Below are positions 1 to 6,414 of a stretch of DNA of 6,741 bases, in pieces. Positions within the stretch are counted from its first letter, which is position 1. Every line of letters starts with the position of its first letter. A program made the position numbers and the translations under genes. The DNA is from Muribaculaceae bacterium. GTDB taxonomy: Bacteria > Bacteroidota > Bacteroidia > Bacteroidales > Muribaculaceae. Under the pieces are notes generated by a model. It searched no databases. It worked only from the letters and a program-made list of their open reading frames with translations, and had not been told where the DNA came from. The DNA lies in the NCBI GenBank assembly GCA_024400895.1, contig JAKSMA010000135.1, forward strand, positions 1-6,741, given 5' to 3'.

Positions 1-47
1 TAAATCAATAGCCCTAATTAAAAGTAAATCAGTAACTAAGGATTAGT

Positions 48-85
48 TTACATCAGAAGAACCGTCCCTTTGATGTAATTTTTTT
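48..85 (+). terminator. Hairpin plus T-run upstream of carB (terminator or REP-like repeat)
   Basis: Arms TTACATCA (48-55) and TGATGTAA (71-78) are perfectly complementary. The stem continues inward through AAG (57-59) pairing with CTT (68-70) if G56 is bulged, leaving the 8-base loop AACCGTCC. Seven T follow at 79-85, so on the + strand this has the form of an intrinsic terminator for a transcription unit that ends left of the window. It lies upstream of the carB promoter and so should not attenuate carB. The bulged G and the loop also recall dispersed REP-type palindromes, so it could be a repeat copy that happens to work as a terminator. Confidence 0.6.
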
Positions 86-154
86 GAACCAAAATTTTCA
101 TAATATGGGACAAAATAAGTGTGGCTACATGAATGGGAGTGTGAAAAAATGAAC

Positions 155-162
155 TATCTTTG
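155..162 (+). promoter_or_regulatory. carB promoter -7 element (TATCTTTG)
   Basis: TATCTTTG is a perfect match to the Bacteroidota primary-sigma -7 consensus TAnnTTTG. No good TTTG/TTG -33 element sits 19-21 bp upstream, where the sequence is GAATGGGA, so the promoter may be weak or depend on an activator. Transcription would start near 168-170, giving a leader of about 33 bases. No SD precedes the ATG at 202; the leader is A/T-rich, as is usual in this phylum. AGTGTG copies at 118-123 and 138-143 and their complement at 195-200 surround the promoter. Confidence 0.6.
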
Positions 163-201
163 TAGTGTTATTTAAATATTTATATAAAACTTATCACACT
201 T

Positions 202-3200
202 ATGAAGAAAAAGCTGACCAAAGTGCTTGTTTTGGGCTCTGGAGCACTCAAAATCGGTCAAGCCGGGGAATTTGATTATTCTGGTTCTCAAGCCTTGAAG
301 GCATTAAGAGAAGAAGGCATTAGTTCTGTATTAGTTAATCCAAACATCGCAACCATCCAAACCTCTGAAGGTATTGCCGACAAGGTGTACTTCTTGCCAG
401 TCAACACTCATTTTGTGACTGAAATCATCAAGAAGGAACGCCCTGATGGTATTTTGCTCGCATTTGGTGGTCAGACCGCTCTTAACTGCGGTACTGAACT
501 TTTCCAAAAGGGCATCCTTAAGGAATATGGTGTGGAGGTGCTTGGCACCTCAGTTGAGGCCATTATGGACACTGAAGACCGCGACTTGTTTGTGAAGCGA
601 CTGAGTGAAGTGGGTTTGAAGACCCCTGTTAGCGAAGCAGTGGAAACTATGGATTCTGCCATTGCAGCCGCCAACAGCATCGGCTACCCAATAATGATTC
701 GCTCGGCTTACGCATTGGGCGGCTTAGGCTCTGGTATTTGTCCTGACGAGAAGAGATTTATTGAAATTGCTGAGAGTGCATTCACCTTTGCGCCACAGGT
801 GCTGGTGGAAGAGTCGCTCAAGGGATGGAAAGAAATTGAGTTTGAAGTGATTCGTGATGCCAACGACCACTGCTTCACAGTGGCAAGTATGGAAAACTTT
901 GACCCGCTGGGCATTCACACCGGTGAATCAATCGTGGTGGCTCCTACTTGCTCGCTCTCTGAAGAGCAAGTGGCTATGCTTCAAGAGCTAAGTATCAAGT
1001 GCGTGCGTCACCTCAACATAGTGGGCGAATGTAACATCCAATTCGCATTCAATGCCGAAACCAACGACTACCGCATCATTGAAGTGAATGCTCGCTTGAG
1101 CCGTAGTTCAGCTCTTGCTTCGAAGGCTACCGGCTATCCACTCGCTTTCGTGGCAGCAAAGATTGCTCTGGGCTACACACTCGACCAAATCGGCGAAATG
1201 GGCACGCCAAACTCTGCTTATGTGGCACCATCGCTCGATTATCTGATTTGCAAGATTCCTCGTTGGGATTTGACAAAGTTTGCCGGCGTGAGTCGCCGCA
1301 TTGGCTCAAGTATGAAGTCGGTGGGCGAAATCATGTCGATTGGCCGCACCTTCGAAGAAATTATGCAAAAGGGTCTTCGTATGATTGGCCAGGGAATGCA
1401 CGGTTTCGTGGGCAACGACCATTTGAAATTTGAAAACCTTGATGATGAATTGGCCAACCCAACCGATTTGCGCACGTTCGCCATTGCACAGGCTTTGGAG
1501 GAAGGCTACAGCATCGACCGCATCTACGAGCTTACCAAGATAGACAAGTGGTTCCTTGGCAAGTTGAAAAACATTGTCGATTTCAAGGAAAAGCTTTGTG
1601 GATACAACACGCTTGAAGAAATTCCTGCAGATGTGCTTCGCGAAGCAAAGATTCTTGGTTTTAGCGACTTCCAAATCGGCCGCTTCGTGTTGAAACCAGA
1701 GGTTGGCAATATGGAGAAAGAAAACCTTGCCGTGCGCGCTTACCGAAAGAAACTCGGCATTCTTCCAGCAGTGAAGCGCATCAACACTGTGGCAAGCGAA
1801 CATCCCGACCTCACCAACTACCTGTATATGACCTACAGCGTGGAAGGTTATGATGTGAACTATTATAACAATGAAAAATCTGTTGTGGTGCTCGGCTCTG
1901 GTGCATATCGCATCGGTAGCTCTGTGGAATTTGACTGGTGCTCGGTAAACGCTATCCAGACAGCCCGCAAGCTCGGCTACAAGAGCATCATGATTAACTA
2001 TAATCCCGAAACCGTGTCGACCGACTACGATATGTGCGACCGCCTATATTTCGACGAATTGTCGTTTGAACGCGTGCTCGATGTTATCGACCTTGAGTCG
2101 CCTCGCGGCGTGGTGGTATCGGTGGGTGGCCAGATTCCAAACAATTTGGCCATGAAACTTCATCGTCAGAGTGTGCCTATCCTCGGCACTTCCCCTGTGT
2201 CGATCGACCGTGCAGAAAACCGCAACAAGTTCTCGGCTATGCTCGACCAACTCGGCATTGACCAGCCACAGTGGAGCGCCCTCACCAGCATGGATGATGT
2301 GAAGGCATTTGTTGACAAGGTGGGCTATCCAGTGCTCGTTCGTCCGTCGTATGTGCTTTCGGGTGCAGCGATGAATGTGTGCTACGATGAAGAGGAACTC
2401 CAACGCTTCCTCCTCATGGCCAGCGAAGTGAGCAAAGAATATCCAGTGGTGATTTCTCAGTTCATGACCGAGACCAAGGAAATTGAATTCGACGCAGTGG
2501 CCGACCATGGCGAAGTGGTGGAATATGCCATCAGCGAACACGTGGAATTTGCAGGTATTCACTCCGGCGATGCCACTATGGTGTTCCCTGCCCAGCACAT
2601 CTATTTCTCTACTGCCCGCCAAATCAAGAAAATCAGCCGTGCTATTGCTAAGGAACTCAATATTAGCGGTCCGTTCAATATCCAGTACTTGGCTAAAGGC
2701 CGTGAAGTGAAGGTAATTGAGTGTAACCTGCGTGCTTCTCGCAGTTTCCCATTCGTGAGCAAGGTGCTGAAACGCAACTTCATCGAAACCGCCACCAAGA
2801 TTATGCTCGATGCCCCTTACACTCGCCCCGACAAGAGCGCGTTCGATATCGACCGCATAGGTGTGAAGGCTTCGCAATTCAGTTTCGCCCGTCTGCAAAA
2901 CGCCGACCCGGTGCTTGGCGTTGACATGTCGTCGACCGGTGAAGTTGGTTGCTTGGGCGATGACTACAATGAAGCATTGCTCAACGCACTTATCGCTACC
3001 GGTTACAGCATTCCAGAAAAGCGAGTGCTCATTTCAAGCGGCGAAACTCGCTCAAAGGTCGACTTGCTCGATTCAAGTTTGTTGCTCCAGAAGTGCGGCT
3101 ATGAAATTTACGGCACCGAAGGCACCTGCAAGTTCATGAACGAACATGGTGTGAAGGCACACAAGGTGAGCTGGCCAGATGAAGAGGCCGACGACAATGT

Positions 3201-3426
3201 GATGCACATGATTGGCGACCACAAGTTTGAACTCATCGTCAACATACCAAAGAACCACTCAAAGCGTGAGCTGACCAATGGTTACCGCATCCGTCGTGGT
3301 GCCATCGACCACAACATTCCATTGATTACGAATGTGCGCCTTGCCAAAGCATTTATCGATGCGTTCTGCAACCTCAAACTCAACGACATCAAAATCAAGA
3401 GCTGGCAAGAATACGACGAAAAGTAA
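202..3426 (+). CDS. carB: Carbamoyl-phosphate synthase, large (synthetase) subunit
   Basis: Makes carbamoyl phosphate from bicarbonate, ammonia (delivered by the CarA glutaminase) and two ATP, feeding pyrimidine and arginine synthesis in the cytoplasm. At 1074 residues it matches the usual length (about 1073 in E. coli). N-terminal ATP-grasp half, about 1-400: IGQAGEFDYSGSQA (18-31), Arg167, ESLKGWKE (204-211), GIHTGES (237-243), and metal/ATP residues Gln280, Glu294, Asn296, Arg298. The oligomerisation region is about 400-550. Second ATP-grasp half, about 555-930: VRPSYVLSGAAMN (713-725), GIHSGDA (785-791), Gln828, Glu840, Asn842, Arg844. The MGS-like allosteric domain is about 935-1065, with GTEGT at 971-975. 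All catalytic and metal positions I could align are present, so both active sites look intact. The wording (KIGQAGEFDYSGSQA, SLKGWKEIE, SGAAMN, SRSFPFVSK, VKASQFSF) is closer to eukaryotic CAD than to E. coli CarB. The residue aligned with E. coli ornithine ligand Glu892 is Ala890. carA is not in the window. The gene has its own promoter and terminator. Confidence 0.97.
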   Translation: MKKKLTKVLVLGSGALKIGQAGEFDYSGSQALKALREEGISSVLVNPNIATIQTSEGIADKVYFLPVNTHFVTEIIKKERPDGILLAFGGQTALNCGTELFQKGILKEYGVEVLGTSVEAIMDTEDRDLFVKRLSEVGLKTPVSEAVETMDSAIAAANSIGYPIMIRSAYALGGLGSGICPDEKRFIEIAESAFTFAPQVLVEESLKGWKEIEFEVIRDANDHCFTVASMENFDPLGIHTGESIVVAPTCSLSEEQVAMLQELSIKCVRHLNIVGECNIQFAFNAETNDYRIIEVNARLSRSSALASKATGYPLAFVAAKIALGYTLDQIGEMGTPNSAYVAPSLDYLICKIPRWDLTKFAGVSRRIGSSMKSVGEIMSIGRTFEEIMQKGLRMIGQGMHGFVGNDHLKFENLDDELANPTDLRTFAIAQALEEGYSIDRIYELTKIDKWFLGKLKNIVDFKEKLCGYNTLEEIPADVLREAKILGFSDFQIGRFVLKPEVGNMEKENLAVRAYRKKLGILPAVKRINTVASEHPDLTNYLYMTYSVEGYDVNYYNNEKSVVVLGSGAYRIGSSVEFDWCSVNAIQTARKLGYKSIMINYNPETVSTDYDMCDRLYFDELSFERVLDVIDLESPRGVVVSVGGQIPNNLAMKLHRQSVPILGTSPVSIDRAENRNKFSAMLDQLGIDQPQWSALTSMDDVKAFVDKVGYPVLVRPSYVLSGAAMNVCYDEEELQRFLLMASEVSKEYPVVISQFMTETKEIEFDAVADHGEVVEYAISEHVEFAGIHSGDATMVFPAQHIYFSTARQIKKISRAIAKELNISGPFNIQYLAKGREVKVIECNLRASRSFPFVSKVLKRNFIETATKIMLDAPYTRPDKSAFDIDRIGVKASQFSFARLQNADPVLGVDMSSTGEVGCLGDDYNEALLNALIATGYSIPEKRVLISSGETRSKVDLLDSSLLLQKCGYEIYGTEGTCKFMNEHGVKAHKVSWPDEEADDNVMHMIGDHKFELIVNIPKNHSKRELTNGYRIRRGAIDHNIPLITNVRLAKAFIDAFCNLKLNDIKIKSWQEYDEK

Positions 3427-3455
3427 AAACGTAGTAACACATCTTCTAATATAAT

Positions 3456-3494
3456 TTTGGAGCACCCTTTTGTGGGGTGCTCCAAATGTTTTTT
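3456..3494 (+). terminator. Rho-independent terminator of carB
   Basis: A perfect 12-bp stem, TTTGGAGCACCC (3456-3467) with GGGTGCTCCAAA (3475-3486), closes a 7-base loop and is followed by TG and six T (3489-3494). It starts 30 bases after the carB stop codon. Stem strength and the T-run make this a confident call for the + strand. Confidence 0.93.
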
Positions 3495-3503
3495 CGTAGT
3501 ATG

Positions 3504-3537
3504 AAAAATCCCTGCTTCTGGTGTGGGAAGCAGGGAT
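3504..3537 (-). terminator. Rho-independent terminator of the convergent 3568-4947 gene
   Basis: ATCCCTGCTTC (3508-3518) pairs with GAAGCAGGGAT (3527-3537): 11 bp with an 8-base loop. Read on the minus strand, the stem runs into five T (complement of 3504-3508). It begins 30 bases past the stop codon of the leftward gene. It is separate from the carB terminator, so the two convergent units are insulated back to back within about 80 bp. Confidence 0.9.
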
Positions 3538-3567
3538 GTGTGGTCTGGAATAAAGGGGGGGATGGGA

Positions 3568-4947
3568 TTAGTTGCCGCCCCAGTATTGCGAATTGCCGTA
3601 TACTTCTATGAACTGGTTGCCCACTTCGCGGATGCAGTAGAACACGCCACCTTCGGGTCCAGGATGACGCATGTAGATTTCAAGTCCTTCGTCGGTGCCA
3701 GCAATTACTGAAAGTTCTGGCCAACCGAAATCACCGTCGTCGTCGACGCGCCATACCGAATATGGGTCTTTTGAATCGTATCTGCCCCAGAAGTCAAATG
3801 TGGAGACTAATTCGCCTTCAGCGAAGCAAACGAGTGATGCGAGAGCGTTGAATGGACCAGCTTCTTCACCTTTATGTTCAAACACCACGATATAAAAGTG
3901 GCGCTCGCCGCTTGGGATATCGGCAATCCAGTGCACGGATTTGATGCCACGCTTGTAGTGGAACTTGATGTCGTCGAGCATCCATTGGTTTTTGCAAGTT
4001 TCCTTCTTTTCGCCGAATTTCCAGCGGCTGAATTGCAGTGGATGGTGGGTCTTGAACCATGAGTCCTTTACGATGATAGGGGTGGCTTCGTATGGTTCGT
4101 AACCACGGAACATCTTCTTGGTGAACGATGGAGTGACCATGCGGAAGTTGAAATCGTTGTCCTTCGCCATTTTTACGAATTTTACATCGGTGATATGAGG
4201 CTTGAACACCATCTTAGTGTAGGCTTGTGGAGATTTGATGGCTACGTCGCTGATGCCGAGGAATGTGTTTTTTGCGTATTCTTCGGGAGCCACGAAAATG
4301 GGGTGTTCCTTGATGGTGATGTCGGAAGGAAGGCGCAGGTGTCTGCCCATAGTGTTCACGAACTCATGCTTGCTGATCTCAAAGAAATTTTTCTCGCTGT
4401 ATTCGGTGCCTTTTGTCACTTTTGCGAAAAACTTTTTGGTTTCGGCGCTGCTTGCTGCTTTGCCATCTTCGGTGAGGTACTTCACTGTGGTTTTCCCGTT
4501 TTTGCCATCGTAGGTGCTTTCTTCCACAAATGTGGCTTGCTCGGCCAGGCCGTTCTTCATTACCGTGAGGATGGCCTGGGTCACACCTGCATGCTTACTT
4601 GAAATCACTTTCACGAGGTTGCCGTTGATGACCACGTCGTCAGATTTTGAGTCTTCGGCCACGGTGTAGAGTCCGCCATTCTTGTCTTGTGCATAGAGCA
4701 CGCCAGCCTTTCCGTCGTGGGTACGCACCCATATTTCCCACACACCGTCGTTGTCAATGTCGATAGGCATATACACATCGGGGTGACATGCGGGCGAGGG
4801 AATGAAGTTGATGAACTGGTGCTGCACGGTTTCAAGATTATTGAAAAGTGCAGTGATTGCCTTGTAGGCAGCTTCGTTTTCGTACCAAGCCCACGATTTC
4901 GGAGAGATGAAAGCCAAAATGAGGCCCAATAATGCGATTTTTTTCAT
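3568..4947 (-). CDS. Secreted protein of unknown function with terminal FG-GAP/VCBS-like repeats
   Basis: I do not recognise this 459-residue family. It starts with a classical Sec signal peptide: MKK, hydrophobic core 4-14, and a likely signal-peptidase-I cut after Ala20 (SWA|WY). There is no lipobox cysteine, so export to the periplasm or beyond is more likely than lipoprotein anchoring. Mature Cys54, Cys318, Cys374 and Cys438 could form disulfides. Near the N-terminus is an Asp-rich turn, D63-I-D65-N-D67-G-V-W-E71, followed by EIWVRTHDGKAGVLYA (71-86). Near the C-terminus a related block reads VDDDGDFGWPE (401-411), then EIYMRHPGPEGGVFYC (423-438), which aligns with the first block without gaps. 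DxDxDG loops of this sort bind Ca2+ in FG-GAP/VCBS propeller repeats, so Ca2+ binding and a propeller-like or beta-rich fold are inferences. The middle is Lys- and aromatic-rich with no enzyme motif I can name. There is no transmembrane segment after the signal peptide and no visible type IX sorting domain. The start is set by the signal peptide. The gene is monocistronic, with its own promoter (-7 at 4975-4982) and terminator. Confidence 0.9.
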   Translation of the reverse strand: MKKIALLGLILAFISPKSWAWYENEAAYKAITALFNNLETVQHQFINFIPSPACHPDVYMPIDIDNDGVWEIWVRTHDGKAGVLYAQDKNGGLYTVAEDSKSDDVVINGNLVKVISSKHAGVTQAILTVMKNGLAEQATFVEESTYDGKNGKTTVKYLTEDGKAASSAETKKFFAKVTKGTEYSEKNFFEISKHEFVNTMGRHLRLPSDITIKEHPIFVAPEEYAKNTFLGISDVAIKSPQAYTKMVFKPHITDVKFVKMAKDNDFNFRMVTPSFTKKMFRGYEPYEATPIIVKDSWFKTHHPLQFSRWKFGEKKETCKNQWMLDDIKFHYKRGIKSVHWIADIPSGERHFYIVVFEHKGEEAGPFNALASLVCFAEGELVSTFDFWGRYDSKDPYSVWRVDDDGDFGWPELSVIAGTDEGLEIYMRHPGPEGGVFYCIREVGNQFIEVYGNSQYWGGN

Positions 4948-4974
4948 TTTCTATTCATTGATTATGTTATGTGG

Positions 4975-4982
4975 CAAAGGTA
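4975..4982 (-). promoter_or_regulatory. -7 promoter element of the leftward secreted-protein gene
   Basis: On the minus strand this reads TACCTTTG, a perfect TAnnTTTG match and the same octamer as in the tRNA-Thr promoter. Transcription should start around 4968, leaving a leader of about 20 bases before the ATG at 4947. No clear TTTG lies 19-21 bp upstream; the upstream DNA is A/T-tract rich. The leader holds no SD. Confidence 0.6.
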
Positions 4983-5132
4983 TATATTTTTTTTCGAATT
5001 GCCATTTTTTTATTTTTGAAAAAAAGCCCTTGTTCGTGCTGCGCTCAAAAATGGTGATGCCAACATTATATAAATAATGAGTAGCGGCGATTCGTTTTTT
5101 TGTGGGGAGCCGTGCTTTTTTTGTGTGAAATC

Positions 5133-5164
5133 TTTGTTTTTTTCGGCAATGTTTGCTAAATTCG
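5133..5164 (+). promoter_or_regulatory. Promoter of the xerC-hpf operon
   Basis: TTTG at 5133-5136 is followed after exactly 20 bp by TAAATTCG (5157-5164), one mismatch from TAnnTTTG. Both the elements and the spacing fit the Bacteroidota primary-sigma promoter. The expected start is close to 5171, about 37 bases before the xerC ATG. The rest of the 4948-5207 intergenic region is A/T-tract rich, and I see no gene in it. Confidence 0.7.
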
Positions 5165-5170
5165 TAACCG

Positions 5171-5192
5171 AGAGTAGCAGTGTGCTGCCTCT
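5171..5192 (+). other. Hairpin at the 5' end of the xerC-hpf transcript
   Basis: AGAG-TA-GCAG (5171-5180) folds on CTGC-CTCT (5185-5192), giving 8 bp with a two-base TA bulge and a TGTG tetraloop. The predicted transcription start is at its first base, so the mRNA would begin with this hairpin. It could protect the 5' end from decay. It leaves the ATG at 5208 and the A/T-rich stretch before it single-stranded. Confidence 0.45.
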
Positions 5193-5207
5193 TAAATTGA
5201 AAGCGCT

Positions 5208-6107
5208 ATGAAAATCAACCAGTTTCTGCAATATCTTCGCTACGAGCGAAACCTCTCGCCACTCACGGTGAAGGCCTACGGCGATGATTTGCACCAACTG
5301 TCGGATTTTCTGACACGCGGCAACGCCGAGTTCCACCACAGTAGCGTCACGCCTTCCGACCTTCGTGCCTGGATGGTCGACCTTTCCAGCCGAGGCGATA
5401 GTGCTCGCACCGTGAGGCGGAAGATGCAGGCTGCACGCGCCTTTTTCAAATGGCTTGTGAAAGTGGGGGAGGTGGAGGCCAATCCTGCTGCCGACATTGA
5501 GTTGGCAAAGGTGCCGAAACGATTGCCGCAATATGTGCGCGAAGAAGGGCTGAATGCGATGCTCGATGCTCCGTTGCCTGATGATGCCGATTTTGTGGAG
5601 GTGAGAAACCGATTGATTCTTGCCATCCTCTACGGCACGGGCATCCGAAGGGCAGAGCTGATAGGATTGCTCGACCGCAATGTCGACACAGCACAGTGCC
5701 AGATGAAGGTGCACGGTAAGCGCGATAAAGATCGCATCGTGCCATTTGGCGAAGAGCTGAAGATGCTGATAGAGCGGTACCGAAGGCTCAGGGCAGATGT
5801 GCTTCCGGCGGGAGTAGGTGAATTGCTCGTGACCGAGAAAGGCGCGGCCATGTATCCATCATTAGTATATAAGGTGGTGCATGAGTGCCTTGATGAGGCG
5901 GGAGTGAAAGGCAAGAAAAGTCCGCACGTGCTTCGCCACAGTTTCGCAAGCGCAATGCTGAACAACGGCGCTGAGATTAATAGCGTGAAAGAGATACTCG
6001 GGCACGAATCGCTCGCCGCTACGCAAGTGTATACACATATCACGTTTAGTGAACTTAAACATAATTACAAACACGCCCATCCAAGGGCCCTAAAAAAAGG
6101 AGGGTAA
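5208..6107 (+). CDS. xerC: Xer-type tyrosine recombinase (chromosome dimer resolution)
   Basis: This 299-residue protein matches the XerC/XerD length (about 298). Residues 1-85 form the SAM-like core-binding domain, opening with the typical QFLQYLRYERNLSPLTVKAY (5-24). Residues about 105-290 form the catalytic domain. The full set of catalytic residues is visible: Arg147 in TGIRRAEL, Lys171 in HGKRDKDR, His240 and Arg243 in HVLRHSF, His266 in GHESL, and nucleophile Tyr275 in VYTH. Xer proteins cut and rejoin dif sites near the terminus, with FtsK, to separate chromosome dimers. Pairing with hpf in the housekeeping block, and the absence of att-like repeats or phage genes, argue against a mobile-element integrase. 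I cannot tell XerC from XerD from this locus, so the symbol is provisional. The start ATG has no SD but directly begins the conserved N-terminus. The last codons (Lys-Gly-Gly-stop) double as the SD of hpf. Confidence 0.93.
   Translation: MKINQFLQYLRYERNLSPLTVKAYGDDLHQLSDFLTRGNAEFHHSSVTPSDLRAWMVDLSSRGDSARTVRRKMQAARAFFKWLVKVGEVEANPAADIELAKVPKRLPQYVREEGLNAMLDAPLPDDADFVEVRNRLILAILYGTGIRRAELIGLLDRNVDTAQCQMKVHGKRDKDRIVPFGEELKMLIERYRRLRADVLPAGVGELLVTEKGAAMYPSLVYKVVHECLDEAGVKGKKSPHVLRHSFASAMLNNGAEINSVKEILGHESLAATQVYTHITFSELKHNYKHAHPRALKKGG
6097..6104 (+). promoter_or_regulatory. Strong Shine-Dalgarno of hpf inside the xerC 3' end
   Basis: AAGGAGGG contains GGAGG (6099-6103), a full match to the anti-SD of 16S rRNA, ending 5 bases before the hpf ATG at 6109. 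It is read as the final Lys-Gly-Gly codons of xerC. This fixes the hpf start and suggests translational coupling. None of the other three protein genes in the window has an SD, which makes this site stand out in a phylum where the anti-SD is normally masked. Confidence 0.85.
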
Positions 6108-6108
6108 T

Positions 6109-6402
6109 ATGGAAGTAAAAATTAAAGCCATCCATTTCGATGCAACTGAAAAACTGGAGCAATTCATCACCAAGAAAGTGGAAAAGCTCGTTAAGCATCA
6201 TGAAGAGATTTCACTCGTGGAAGTGACCTTGAAAGTTGTGAAGCCAGAAACGGCCATGAACAAAGAGGCTGGTATCAAGGTGGAAGTGCCACAGCACGGC
6301 GATTTGTTCGCAAGCAAGGTGGCCGACACTTTTGAGGAAGCTGTAGATTTGGCTGTCGACGCTCAGAAAAAACAACTTGAAAAATTGAGCAAAGTGAAAT
6401 AA
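6109..6402 (+). CDS. hpf: Short ribosome hibernation-promoting factor (HPF/RaiA family)
   Basis: At 97 residues this is the short HPF form (E. coli HPF has 95), lacking the C-terminal dimerisation domain of long HPF. Family knowledge: HPF/YfiA proteins bind the small-subunit decoding channel, block mRNA and tRNA, and hold idle ribosomes in a protected 70S or 100S state in stationary phase. The expected beta-alpha-beta-beta-beta-alpha pattern can be read: strand 2-9 (EVKIKAIH), Lys-rich helix 12-30 (ATEKLEQFITKKVEKLVKH), strand 35-44 (SLVEVTLKVV), strand 55-61 (GIKVEVP), and a C-terminal helix 73-93 with the family-typical FEEAVDLAVDAQKKQLEKL. It begins one base after the xerC stop, so the two form an operon. 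The strong SD just upstream makes separate, high-level initiation likely. The symbol raiA is also used for this family. Confidence 0.95.
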   Translation: MEVKIKAIHFDATEKLEQFITKKVEKLVKHHEEISLVEVTLKVVKPETAMNKEAGIKVEVPQHGDLFASKVADTFEEAVDLAVDAQKKQLEKLSKVK

Positions 6403-6414
6403 TGATTTTGCAAA

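Noticed and set aside
1..201. carA or another gene remnant upstream of carB
   Set aside because: No coding frame with plausible protein content is present on either strand. The sequence is explained by a hairpin, the carB promoter and a short leader.
2044..2898. Long open frame (284 codons) antisense to carB, with others at 1306-1803
   Set aside because: It is the mirror of a strongly biased, well-conserved carB frame. Its product is His-rich and of odd composition, and it has no promoter, start context or recognisable domain.
4195..4602. 135-codon plus-strand frame opposite the secreted-protein gene
   Set aside because: The minus-strand gene has a signal peptide, promoter and terminator. 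The plus-strand product is Phe/Cys/Gly-rich and typical of a shadow frame.
4944..4958. Four-codon upstream frame (M-N-R-K-stop) on the minus strand, whose TGA overlaps the ATG of the secreted-protein gene
   Set aside because: The ATGA overlap could suggest coupling, but so short a frame with no SD is easily due to chance in an A/T-rich leader.
5064..5079. Palindrome CATTAT-ATAA-ATAATG between the divergent promoters
   Set aside because: It is a six-base A/T-rich arm pair that lies outside both predicted promoter cores, so chance occurrence is likely.
5010..5714. 234-codon minus-strand open frame spanning the xerC promoter and the first half of xerC
   Set aside because: xerC is unambiguous from its complete catalytic set. 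This antisense frame crosses the intergenic promoters and has Cys/His/Arg-rich filler composition.
5208..6107. The tyrosine recombinase as a phage or conjugative-element integrase
   Set aside because: Length, the N-terminal motif and the housekeeping context (hpf, tRNA-Thr) fit a chromosomal Xer protein. There are no flanking direct repeats, excisionase or phage genes. The nearby tRNA is separated from it by hpf and a terminator, and shows no duplicated 3' end within the window.
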